Of a stretch of 64,000 nucleotides of DNA, positions 1 to 7,812 are shown piece after piece. The DNA is from CAVWSM01 sp963798505 (GTDB taxonomy: Bacteria > Actinomycetota > Actinomycetes > Jiangellales > Jiangellaceae): NCBI GenBank assembly GCA_963798505.1, contig CAWCTX010000009.1, positions 462,739-526,738 on the forward strand, written 5' to 3'. The notes beneath the pieces were generated by a model. It had not been told where the DNA came from. It saw only the letters and a program-made list of their open reading frames with translations, and made no database searches. The number at the start of each line of letters is the position of its first letter. Positions within the stretch are counted from its first letter, which is position 1. The position numbers were made by a program, and so were the translations under genes.

Positions 1-436
1 CGAGAGTGGAGCCCGCGGTCGCCGCTCCAAGCGCCACGGCACGCCGACCGCTCCAGCGATCGCGGCCCAGCACGACGGCGCCGAGCGTCACCAGCGCTGG
101 GTAGGTGAACACCAGGAGGTCCACCAGCCCCGCGTCGAGACGAGCCAGTGAAGCGGCGAACAGCCATGCGTGTGCGCTGAACCCGACACCGAGACTGAGG
201 CCCGCCGCGACCTGCCTCCGCGTGGGGCGAGGCAAGCCCAGCATCCAGACAATGGGCCACAGAGCCGCGGCAGCGACAAGGAAGCGTCCGGTCAACAAGG
301 TGCCGACTGTCACGCCTTGTTCGTACGCCAGCTGCGTGAGCACGCCCAGCGTTGAGAGGAGGACAGCCGAAGCGACTGTGAGGAACAACCCCGACGCGGC
401 GACACCGACAGGCCGGGAAACAGTGACAGGCACCAT
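1..436 (-). CDS. EamA/DMT-family transporter, N-terminal part (runs off window)
   Basis: This is the N-terminal ~145 residues of a drug/metabolite transporter (EamA family) of the inner membrane; the substrate is unknown. The reading frame is open from an ATG at 436 to the window edge. The protein begins MVPVTVSRPVGVAASG and shows hydrophobic helices near residues 12-32, 45-66, 78-95 and 103-122. The segment TLLTGRFLVAAAALWP is typical of the second EamA helix. The usual family length is about 300 aa, so roughly half is present. It lies upstream of, and on the same strand as, nothing else visible. The family assignment rests on helix pattern and remembered motifs only. Confidence 0.7.
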   Translation of the reverse strand, partial: MVPVTVSRPVGVAASGLFLTVASAVLLSTLGVLTQLAYEQGVTVGTLLTGRFLVAAAALWPIVWMLGLPRPTRRQVAAGLSLGVGFSAHAWLFAASLARLDAGLVDLLVFTYPALVTLGAVVLGRDRWSGRRAVALGAATAGSTL

Positions 437-500
437 TTACTCGACGGTATGAACCTGACTGCTCGCCAACATCGGCAGATCCGCCGAGTTGTCCTGCCTA

Positions 501-2243
501 TCAGAGCAGGCCGTTCTCCTCGGCAAAGCGTCCCGCGGCGGCACGCGAGCGCACCCCAAGCTTGCGATAGACGGCGCGCAGATGTGCATTCACCGTGCGC
601 ACGCTGAGGTAGAGCTGCTGCGCCACGTCGGCGTCGGACAGCCCGATCGCGACGAGCCGGAGGACGTCGACCTCACGCTCGGTGAGTCCCGCTGGGTACT
701 CCGTCATTCCTTCCTTCGCGCTTCGTCGAAGAGGTCGCTCGTCGCCTGCCGCTGTGTCGTGCGACGTGATGCTGGGATGTACGGCAAAGAGCTGCCTCGC
801 CTCGGGCATTCCAGGCAGCGAGTGCACCCCACGATCGGTGAAGTCGAAGCCGGCGCCGGTGGCCAGCTCGCGGGTCGTGGCGCTCACGAGCACTTCGCCG
901 GCGACAGCTCGCGCTGAGATCCGGCCGGCCACGTAGACCGCGATCCCGCGCAGTTGCCCCTCGAGCTGTTCGACCTCGCCGGTGTGAATGCCCACCCGGA
1001 TCGTCAGGCCGAGCGGAGCCGCCCCCTCGACCGACGCGAGCGCGCACCTGATAGCCAGCGCGGGGCTGTCGAACGACAATTGGAAGCCATCTCCGGTCGC
1101 GGCGAGCTCCTGGCCACCGAAGAGAACGAGCTGCTCCCTGACGACTCGTTCGAACGAGCGCAACAACTCACTCCAGGCGCGATCGCCGAGCCGCTCGGCT
1201 GTCTTGGTGGACCCGACGACGCCGGTGACCAGGATCGTGCTGATCTGGCGGCTGTTCAGGGCACCGTCTATAGAACCTTCGCCCTTGTCCAACGGAGCCT
1301 TGACGCTGTACGTCCCGTCACCCAGCGGCGCGAGCGAGAAGCCCGAGCGCACGGCAGTGGCGACCTCTTCGGTCACGAGCAGACCGGCTCCGGTTGGCCC
1401 ACGAGCCAACTCGACCGCTCGGTCGACGGGTGCGCCTTCGGCCGCAAACACCCAGCGGGTGGCACTTGAGTCGGTTGTGCGCGACGAGCCGATGCGCGCC
1501 CGCCCGACACTGATCGCGACACTGGTCGTCACTGCCGCGGTCCGGCCTGCCGATCTGTCCGTCCGGTTCTCCTCGATAGCGTCGAGCGCAGCCTCGACAG
1601 CCGCGGTCGAACGGTCGACGATGTCCGACCCCTCGAAAATCGCCACGAGCAGATCGCCAGGAGTCTCGGTCGGAGAACCTCCGAGATCGCGGATCCGGGC
1701 TGCCGCCACGTCACGAGACGAGCGCGCGACGAATGCGACAGCCTCGTCGGGGAGGCTGGCGTCGCTCAGCCGCCACACCATCGCGAGCACTGCGACGTCA
1801 CGCTCCTGACGGCCATATCGCTCGAGATGCGCAACGCTGGCGCGGAGCTCTCCCACGGCCTCGTCGATCGTCCGCTTCAGGCTGAGAGCTGTGTTGATCC
1901 TCGCCAGGAGCTCCCGCTCGTCGACCGGCTTGGACAGGAAGTCGTCGGCACCGGCTTCGATGCCACGTACACGATCCTCGACGGCGTTGAGCGCTGTCAT
2001 GACCACGACCGGGATCAACCTGGTGTCTGGGTCGCCCTTCATGATCCGCAGTGCCGTGATTCCGTCCATCTCCGGCATCATCACGTCCATCAGGACGAGG
2101 TCCGGCGGATCGGCGGCCACCCGCTCGAGTGCCTCGAGTCCGGTCGCTGCGGTGTCTGTGACGAACCCGTGCGAGTCCAGTTCCTGCTCGAGGTAGTCCA
2201 CATTGAGCGGCTCGTCGTCAACGATGAGGATTCGAGCAGTCAT
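501..2243 (-). CDS. Response regulator with tandem cyclase-like domains and LuxR-type HTH
   Basis: This is a 580-aa cytoplasmic signalling protein. A CheY-like receiver occupies residues 1-120, with acidic pocket D9/D10, phospho-acceptor D53 in LVLMDVMMPEMDG and conserved K near 106. A divergent cyclase-like region follows (about 140-325). A better preserved class III cyclase domain (about 334-490) contains ILVTGVVGST and ATGDGF. A LuxR/NarL HTH closes the protein (LTEREVDVLRLVAIGLSD, about 515-580). In active class III cyclases the first motif is normally T-D-I-V-G-S-T; here the metal-binding Asp is Gly, so catalysis is doubtful. The start overlaps the stop of the upstream receiver gene by ATGA, so it is the last gene of the ammonium-sensor operon and its likely transcriptional output. 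Confidence 0.85.
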   Translation of the reverse strand: MTARILIVDDEPLNVDYLEQELDSHGFVTDTAATGLEALERVAADPPDLVLMDVMMPEMDGITALRIMKGDPDTRLIPVVVMTALNAVEDRVRGIEAGADDFLSKPVDERELLARINTALSLKRTIDEAVGELRASVAHLERYGRQERDVAVLAMVWRLSDASLPDEAVAFVARSSRDVAAARIRDLGGSPTETPGDLLVAIFEGSDIVDRSTAAVEAALDAIEENRTDRSAGRTAAVTTSVAISVGRARIGSSRTTDSSATRWVFAAEGAPVDRAVELARGPTGAGLLVTEEVATAVRSGFSLAPLGDGTYSVKAPLDKGEGSIDGALNSRQISTILVTGVVGSTKTAERLGDRAWSELLRSFERVVREQLVLFGGQELAATGDGFQLSFDSPALAIRCALASVEGAAPLGLTIRVGIHTGEVEQLEGQLRGIAVYVAGRISARAVAGEVLVSATTRELATGAGFDFTDRGVHSLPGMPEARQLFAVHPSITSHDTAAGDERPLRRSAKEGMTEYPAGLTEREVDVLRLVAIGLSDADVAQQLYLSVRTVNAHLRAVYRKLGVRSRAAAGRFAEENGLL

Positions 2244-2599
2244 CGGCGCACCAGTTGAGCGACCAGGTCGACGAGCTGCACGTCGTTGATGGGCTTGCCG
2301 ACAAACCCGTCACACCCGGCTTCGATCGCCTTCTCCCTGTCGCCGGGCATCACATGGGAGCTGACCGCGATGATGGGCACGCGGGAGGACCGGGCCCTGA
2401 TCTCACGCACCGCGTCCAGCCCGCTCAACCCAGGCAGCCCGATGTCCATGAGGATCAGGTCCGGCCGCTTGGACATCGCCATCTCGACCGCGGTCTCACC
2501 GTCGTCGGCAAGCTCGATGTCGTAGATGTCCTCGAAGATCTGCACCAGCAGGTCGCGGCTCAGATCGCTGTCCTCGACGAGGAGAAGCCTCTGTCTCAT
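2240..2599 (-). CDS. Single-domain CheY-like response regulator
   Basis: This is a 119-aa stand-alone receiver. It begins MRQRLLLVEDSD and has the acidic residues E/D near position 9-10, phospho-acceptor D52 in LILMDIGLPGLSG, the conserved Ser/Thr (VSSHVM) and K in VGKPIND. I chose the ATG at 2599 because it overlaps the stop of the upstream kinase gene by ATGA; an in-frame start lies 18 nt upstream. It ends with a second ATGA overlap onto the receiver-cyclase-LuxR gene. There is no output domain, so it probably acts as a phosphate shuttle or sink between the Amt-linked kinase and the LuxR-type regulator (inference). Confidence 0.88.
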   Translation of the reverse strand: MRQRLLLVEDSDLSRDLLVQIFEDIYDIELADDGETAVEMAMSKRPDLILMDIGLPGLSGLDAVREIRARSSRVPIIAVSSHVMPGDREKAIEAGCDGFVGKPINDVQLVDLVAQLVRR

Positions 2600-5500
2600 G
2601 CGCCCTTTTCCCACCATCCGGTCCCCGCTGCGCCGTCGTACGACAGAGGCAGGTCGAGCCAGAACGTCGATCCGACGCCAAGGCGGCTCTCGACAGTCAC
2701 ATCGCCGCCCAGCGTCCGCGCCAGCCGACGTGCGATGGTCAGGCCGAGACCTGTCCCGTGCCGCTGCCGCGAGCTGCTGGAGTTCGCGCGATGGAACTCG
2801 TCGAAGATCTTGTCGAGCTCCTTTCGTGGGATCCCGACTCCGGTGTCCGACACGCGGACCTGCAGCCGCCCGTCCAGCGCCGCTGCCCGTACGTCGATCG
2901 TGCCCCTGTCCGTGTACTTGATGGCGTTACTGAGCAGGTTCAAGAGGATCTGCCGCAGCTTCTCGGGGTCGGTGACCACGGTGGGAAGGCCTGCTTCGGC
3001 GTGCACGCGCAACAGCACGGTGGGTCGGTCCACGAGCGGTTCGAGAGAGTCCGCGACCTCTCGTACGACCTCGTTGACGTGGGCCTCCGCTATCTCGAGC
3101 GTGATCCCGCCGGCCTCGATGCGCGACAGGTCGAGGATCTGGTCGATCAGGCCGAGCAGATGCTCCGCACTGACGAGGATCTTCGAGAGGTTGGCCACCT
3201 GCTTGTCCTGCAGACGGTCCGAGTTGCGCGCAACGATGCGGGAGAACCCGATGATCGCGTTCAACGGTGTGCGCAGCTCGTGACTCATGTTGGCCAGGAA
3301 GCGACTCTTCGCGGACCCGGCTTCCATCGCTGCGTCACGTGCCATCTCGACCCGTCGCAACAGCTCAGCCAGCTCGGCCTCGTTGCGCTTCTCAGCGGTG
3401 ATGTCAATATCGATGCCGGCTACCGCCACCGCCCGGCCCGATCCGTCCAGCACGGGGAACCGTACGTCGGCGACCACGTGCTCGCGGCCCTGTCGGACGA
3501 TGCGCATTTCGCGTCGGCGCGGCTCGCCGGCAGCGACAACCTCGCGGTCGACGCCATCGTTGGCGTCAGGCTCCAGGTCAGCGATCGCCGTTGCGGCGCT
3601 GTCGAAGACAGTCCTTCCGCGGATCTCCTCGTCGCGCAGGCCCCAGAAGTCCTCGTACTGCCGGTTGACCAGGATGTAGCGCCCGCTGAGGTCTCGCAGG
3701 TAGACCATGGCAGGCATGTGGTCGATCATGGCGCGCAGCCGCGCCTCCTCGGACCGCTGTCGTTCCACGACCCGGCCCAGCTGAGTGCCCACGCCAAGAA
3801 GCACATCCAGGACGTCGGGATCGGGCTGTAGTGCGGTGTCGGAAAAGAACTCCAGCACACCCACGCCGTCGCTGCCCGCCATGATGGGGACGGCGATGCC
3901 GGTGCGCAGGCCGAGGTTCACCCACGCCGCCGCTCGGCTCCCCGGCAGACTGTCCAGCGGCGTGATGACCACCGGCTTGCGCGCCTGCAGTGCGATCCCC
4001 CCAAGGCCGCTGCCGATGGGGATGCGCTCGTCAAACGATGCGTTCCCAAGTGCTGCGTAGCGCTCGACATCGCTGATGTGGGTCACGCCGGACGAGATCA
4101 GCTGGTCGGGGTTCTCTCGGCTGACCAGCAACGCGTGCCCGATCGGCCAGCCGGTGTAGCTGCACACCTCGCCAAGGGCCACGGCGAGCGCCTCCTCAAC
4201 AGAGGCGGACTCGTTGGCCGCTGCTGCCGTACGCCGTAGTAGCTGCAGCGAGTCGGTGCGGTGTCCGATGGCCGCGAGGACGCGGTTGTACTCGGCCGCG
4301 ATCTGGCCGACTTCGGTGTTGGGCTCGACGCGGATCGGGCGCCCATAGTCGCCGCTGCGCCGCTGCTCGTCCATGTCCGAGAGCAGATCGGCGATCTCGG
4401 TGCTCGCGCCGTGCTCGGCGATGTTGAGCCCAGCAAGCTCCCCCGCCGGGTCGAGGCGGAACGGGAAGCGTCGATTGATCAACCACAGCACGAGGAAGCC
4501 GAAACCGAACGCCCAGGCGAAGCACACCCCGATGCCGAGGAGCTGGATGCCCATCTGGCCGACGCGGCTCGTCGCGGAGGGGAACTGCTCGACGTCCCCG
4601 AAGAGCGCAACGGCGAACGTGCCCCATACGCCCGCCGCGAGGTGGACGGGCACGGCTCCGACCGCGTCGTCCACGCGCAGCCTCTCGAGGAGGACCGTGG
4701 CCAGGCGCATCACGCCCGCAGCGGCTCCCCCGATGAGCGCGGCCTGCCAGGGGCTCGTGATGTTCGCCGAGGCGGTGATCGCGACAAGCCCGGCAAGCGA
4801 CGAGTTCATGATCGCGACGACGTCGGGACGTGGGTCGATGAGCCACGTCAACGCGAGCCCGACCAGTCCCCCGAACACCCCGGCAAGGGTCGTGTTCAGA
4901 ATGACTTCGGGTACCTCCGGCGTCATCCCCAGCGTGCTACCGCCGTTGAAGCCGTACCAGCCAAGCCAGAGCACGAAAACCCCGATCGTGGTGACCGGTA
5001 GGTCATGGCCGTGGATGGAGACGGCGCCGGGGCCGAAGCGCCCGATCCTCGGCCCGAGGATGATGATCGCGGCGAGAGCCACCCAACCCCCGACCGAGTG
5101 GACGACCGACGATCCGGCGAAGTCGATGAAGCCGACCTCCTTGAGCCAGCCGTCCGAGCCGGTCTCCCCCAGGATGCTTGCGCTGCCCCAGGCCCAGTGG
5201 CCGAAGACCGGGTAGATGACCGCCGCGACAAAGGCCGCCAGCACGATGTAGCCACTGAAGCGCATGCGCTCGGCGACCGCGCCCGACATCAGGGTTGTCG
5301 CGCTGGCAATGAACCCGAGCTGGAAGACGAAGAAGGCCGTCAGGAACGCGCTGTCGCTCTCGAAGAGGAACTCCGCATCGCCGACGATTCCGTCGGCGCT
5401 CGTGCCGAACATGAGCGCGAACCCGAACAGCCAGAAGAGCGCAGCAGCGAGCAGGAAGTTGGCGAAGTTCTTGATCGCGACATTGATCGAGTTCTTCGAT

Positions 5501-5607
5501 CGGACCAAGCCGCTCTCGAGCGCGGTGAACCCGGCCTGCATGAAGAAGACCAGTGCCGCGGTGACGAGAAGCCACGCGATGTCGACGGGCGCGCCGCTCA
5601 TCGCCAC
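2596..5607 (-). CDS. Ammonium transporter-GAF-PAS-histidine kinase fusion
   Basis: This is a 1003-aa membrane sensor. Residues ~1-405 form a complete Amt/MEP/Rh domain with about 11 helices. Both pore histidines are present: H170 (SSVVHSVGGW) and H322 (AVPVHLAAGVWGT). The Amt signature region FFVFQLGFIASATTLMSG is also recognisable. A linker with HAMP-like character leads to a GAF domain (~460-615), a PAS domain (~625-745, from DHMPAMVYLRDLSGRYILVN) and a HisKA/HATPase core. The phospho-acceptor is H776 in SHELRTP, followed by N, G1 (DTGVGIP) and G2 (GTGLGL) boxes. The first codon used for numbering is GTG at 5607; an ATG two codons in is equally possible. Two receivers follow with 4-nt overlaps. 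Amt-kinase fusions are known in a few bacteria as ammonium sensors. No PII (glnK) gene is adjacent. Confidence 0.93.
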   Translation of the reverse strand: MAMSGAPVDIAWLLVTAALVFFMQAGFTALESGLVRSKNSINVAIKNFANFLLAAALFWLFGFALMFGTSADGIVGDAEFLFESDSAFLTAFFVFQLGFIASATTLMSGAVAERMRFSGYIVLAAFVAAVIYPVFGHWAWGSASILGETGSDGWLKEVGFIDFAGSSVVHSVGGWVALAAIIILGPRIGRFGPGAVSIHGHDLPVTTIGVFVLWLGWYGFNGGSTLGMTPEVPEVILNTTLAGVFGGLVGLALTWLIDPRPDVVAIMNSSLAGLVAITASANITSPWQAALIGGAAAGVMRLATVLLERLRVDDAVGAVPVHLAAGVWGTFAVALFGDVEQFPSATSRVGQMGIQLLGIGVCFAWAFGFGFLVLWLINRRFPFRLDPAGELAGLNIAEHGASTEIADLLSDMDEQRRSGDYGRPIRVEPNTEVGQIAAEYNRVLAAIGHRTDSLQLLRRTAAAANESASVEEALAVALGEVCSYTGWPIGHALLVSRENPDQLISSGVTHISDVERYAALGNASFDERIPIGSGLGGIALQARKPVVITPLDSLPGSRAAAWVNLGLRTGIAVPIMAGSDGVGVLEFFSDTALQPDPDVLDVLLGVGTQLGRVVERQRSEEARLRAMIDHMPAMVYLRDLSGRYILVNRQYEDFWGLRDEEIRGRTVFDSAATAIADLEPDANDGVDREVVAAGEPRRREMRIVRQGREHVVADVRFPVLDGSGRAVAVAGIDIDITAEKRNEAELAELLRRVEMARDAAMEAGSAKSRFLANMSHELRTPLNAIIGFSRIVARNSDRLQDKQVANLSKILVSAEHLLGLIDQILDLSRIEAGGITLEIAEAHVNEVVREVADSLEPLVDRPTVLLRVHAEAGLPTVVTDPEKLRQILLNLLSNAIKYTDRGTIDVRAAALDGRLQVRVSDTGVGIPRKELDKIFDEFHRANSSSSRQRHGTGLGLTIARRLARTLGGDVTVESRLGVGSTFWLDLPLSYDGAAGTGWWEKGA

Positions 5608-5725
5608 AAATCGGGTCTATTTGCCCAAGTCCAGGCTGGCGCAGCAAAAACCGCACCGACTGCACCGTCGGTCAGAGCCATATTTCAACAATACGAACGC
5701 GAGTCAACAAAATTTCCGTACGCGT

Positions 5726-6304
5726 TCAGCGGGCTATCGCTCGCCTCACGACCGGCCGGTCTGGCTTGCGTCGATACGACTCCGAGAAGCCGGCGTGGAG
5801 GAACAGCGACACCGTGCCTTGGTAAACGTCGGCTGACGCGCGTCGGTGACCTGCCGTGTCGATCGGATAGCCCTCGACCGTGAGCGCGTGGTTCGCCGCG
5901 GCGTGCTCCACCGCACCCGCAAGGAGTGCCCCGGCAACTCCCGTACCACGGTGTTCTCTCGGCACCCAGAAACACACGACCGACCAGACGCCATCATCGG
6001 CGAGGCTGTCGCGATCGACGAGCGGCGAGCGCAGCACGCGCGCGTACTCCTCGCGCGGTGCCACGCTCACCCATCCGACTGGCCTGTCATCGCGGAGTGC
6101 GAGCAGGCCGGGGACCGCGCCTTCGGCGGTCAGGCGCTGCAGCATCCTGCGGTTGGCGGCTCCGCGGTCGCGCACGCCCGCTTGGTACTCCTTGCCCGAC
6201 TGGCGAAAGAACGTGCACCAGCAGTTGCTGTACGCCCCCGACGGGCCGAAGAAGCTCGCAAGCGGGCGCCAGCGATCGGAAGTCACCGGGACGATCTCGG
6301 TCAC
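5726..6304 (-). CDS. GNAT-family N-acetyltransferase
   Basis: This is a ~192-aa cytoplasmic acyl-CoA-dependent acetyltransferase of unknown substrate. The acetyl-CoA loop is visible as WVPREHRGTGVAGALL (about residues 113-128), followed by an Ala-rich helix (AVEHAAANHA) and C-terminal strands ending in FLHAGFSESYRRKPDRPVVRR, a common ending for GNATs. The GTG at 6304 is chosen because it lies 4 nt past the stop of the upstream DHFR-like gene, suggesting translational coupling. The N-terminus contains WCTFFRQSGKEY, a Trp/Cys-containing segment found in some uncharacterised GNATs. About 120 nt of AT-richer sequence separates its stop from the Amt-kinase start and is the likely promoter region of the latter. 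Confidence 0.8.
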   Translation of the reverse strand: MTEIVPVTSDRWRPLASFFGPSGAYSNCWCTFFRQSGKEYQAGVRDRGAANRRMLQRLTAEGAVPGLLALRDDRPVGWVSVAPREEYARVLRSPLVDRDSLADDGVWSVVCFWVPREHRGTGVAGALLAGAVEHAAANHALTVEGYPIDTAGHRRASADVYQGTVSLFLHAGFSESYRRKPDRPVVRRAIAR

Positions 6305-6308
6305 GATC

Positions 6309-6863
6309 CTAGATTGCCCGATGGCGCAGGAAAACCGTGCCGTTGTGGAAGCGACGCTCGTCGAGGAGCTCGAGGTCCAGCCTGACGCCGTCGGGGAAGA
6401 ATCGTGTGCCGCCGCCCACCACCACGGGCACGACGAACAGGTGTAGCTCGTCCACCAGTCCCGCGCGGAGCGCATGCGCGGCGAGCCCGGGACCGCCCAC
6501 GCCGACGTCCCGTGCGGCCGACGCCTTCAACCGGCCTACCGCCTCGGGGTCGAAGTCGCGCTCGAGCCGGGTGTTCGCGCTGGAGACCTCCTCCAGCGTG
6601 GTGGAGTAGACGACCTTGTCGGCGGCCCTCCAGAGGTGGGCGAAGTCCTTCATAGCGGGCGGTTCAGCGGAGACATCGAGGGTCTCCCATGCGAGCAACA
6701 CCTCATACATCCGCCGGCCGAGGAGAAAGGTGCCGACCTCACGCGAGAGGTCGTTGACGAACGCGTGCACCTCTTCGTCTGGCTCGGCCCAGTCGAAGTT
6801 GCCGTTCTCGTCGGCGATGTAGCCGTCGAGCGATGCGAGCGCGGAGTAGATCAGCTTGGCCAT
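6309..6863 (-). CDS. Dihydrofolate reductase-like (RibD C-terminal domain) protein
   Basis: This is a 184-aa protein of the DHFR/RibD_C superfamily, the group that includes small NADPH-binding reductases such as YwjB/YyaP. Visible motifs are the N-terminal strand MAKLIYSALASLDGYIAD, the cofactor-binding FLLGRRMYEVL, and the C-terminal VGGPGLAAHALRAGLVDELHLF and PVVVGGGTRFF. The true substrate is unknown; these proteins are normally not the housekeeping dihydrofolate reductase. It is followed on the same strand after 4 nt by a GNAT gene, so the two probably form one transcript. The ATG at 6863 is preceded by a purine-rich stretch on the coding strand. Confidence 0.85.
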   Translation of the reverse strand: MAKLIYSALASLDGYIADENGNFDWAEPDEEVHAFVNDLSREVGTFLLGRRMYEVLLAWETLDVSAEPPAMKDFAHLWRAADKVVYSTTLEEVSSANTRLERDFDPEAVGRLKASAARDVGVGGPGLAAHALRAGLVDELHLFVVPVVVGGGTRFFPDGVRLDLELLDERRFHNGTVFLRHRAI

Positions 6864-6944
6864 GAGGCACCCTACTGAGCCGTCGCGAGTGCATCAACCT
6901 GCCATTCGACGACATCCGCGCTGGCGTCTGACAGAAGCGTTATC

Positions 6945-7237
6945 ATGTCCGACATGGCCACCGTGACCGTCCGACAGCTGCAGCGGGAGACATCGGCTGT
7001 CCTGCGTGCCGTGGAAACCGAGCGCACCCGGTCGTGGTGACTCGCGACGGTGAGGAGATTGCCAAGATCGTCCCACTCCGAGCCGACGAGCGCCGGTGGC
7101 GGCGATGGGTGCGAGAGCTCGGTGGCGATCCAGACGATCCTGCCTGGCGACGTCCAGTCGACGCCCGACCCAGGCGCGCCTTGCGTGGGCGGTCGCTCTC
7201 CGCTCATCTCGCTGAGGCACGGCAGGAAGAGCGTTGA
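6945..7237 (+). pseudogene. vapB: VapB/Phd-type antitoxin with a one-base frameshift
   Basis: From ATG 6945 the reading frame encodes a typical Phd/YefM-like N-terminus (VTVRQLQRETSAVLRAVE) but hits TGA at 7038. The expected continuation, VVVTRDGEEIAKIVPLR, lies in another frame from about 7031 and runs to 7237, where TGA overlaps the toxin's TTG start. Restoring one base around 7029-7031 rejoins the two halves into a normal ~97-residue antitoxin. The N-terminus would bind the operator and the C-terminus would neutralise the PIN toxin. Either this is an assembly error, or the antitoxin is truly truncated while the toxin stays intact, which would be hazardous for the cell. Confidence 0.7.
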
Positions 7238-7662
7238 TCTACCTGGACCCCAGCGCCATCGTCAAGCTGCTGCGAACCGAACCGCACTCCGAGTCGCTGC
7301 ACCTGTTTCTGTCGGCCGACGAGGCTCCGCCTCTCTTCACGTCCCAGTTGACGATGACGGAGGTAAAGCGCGCCCTGCACGCCGCGGGCGACGCGACGGG
7401 CGCTGCCGCAGTGGCCAGCCTGTCTCCACCGGCGGTTCTTGTGCCTGGTCATCGTGTACTGGCCCTGCCGATCACGGCTGAGATCGTGCTCCGGGCCGGC
7501 GACCTCCTGCCCGGCTCGGCGCTGCGCACCCTGGATGCCCTGCACATAGCCACTGCACATGAAGCGAGCACGGGCCTCACCGCGCTCGTCACCTACGACG
7601 CCCGCATGCTTGCCGCCGCCGCCACCCTTGACTTGCCGTTGGTGGCGCCTGGCGCGACCTAA
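7234..7662 (+). CDS. vapC: VapC-family PIN-domain ribonuclease toxin
   Basis: This is a 142-aa PIN-domain endoribonuclease. All four acidic active-site residues are present: D5 (IYLDPSAIVKLL), E43 (TMTEVKRAL), D101 (TLDALHIATA) and D122 (VTYDARM). They would bind Mg2+ for cleavage of RNA, in many VapCs tRNA or rRNA. The TTG start at 7234 overlaps the antitoxin stop (TTGA), the usual coupling in vapBC operons. Length is normal for the family. The upstream antitoxin is frameshifted, whereas nothing in this gene suggests inactivation. A GGGG-GATT-CCCC hairpin follows at about 7668-7679. Confidence 0.9.
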   Translation: MIYLDPSAIVKLLRTEPHSESLHLFLSADEAPPLFTSQLTMTEVKRALHAAGDATGAAAVASLSPPAVLVPGHRVLALPITAEIVLRAGDLLPGSALRTLDALHIATAHEASTGLTALVTYDARMLAAAATLDLPLVAPGAT

Positions 7663-7812
7663 GAGTTGGGGGATTCCCCTGGCGCGACGACCGTGAATCC
7701 GGGCGCATCGTCTCGGCATGACGACTCTCACCGCCATCGGTCGGACCTGCTGCAACACTGCCTCAACTCCCCCCTCCGCCGCCCCCCGGCGGCACATAGC
7801 TACGTTGACGCC

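Noticed and set aside
105..452. Long plus-strand frames over the EamA transporter and similar antisense frames throughout
   Set aside because: They are Arg/Ser/Ala-rich mirror translations of GC-rich genes without start signals or family motifs.
7648..7688. Direct repeat CCTGGCGCGAC (7648-7658 and 7678-7688) as an attachment site or duplication flanking an insertion
   Set aside because: Only 11 bp, 30 nt apart, with no integrase, transposase or tRNA nearby; probably chance or part of a weak terminator region.
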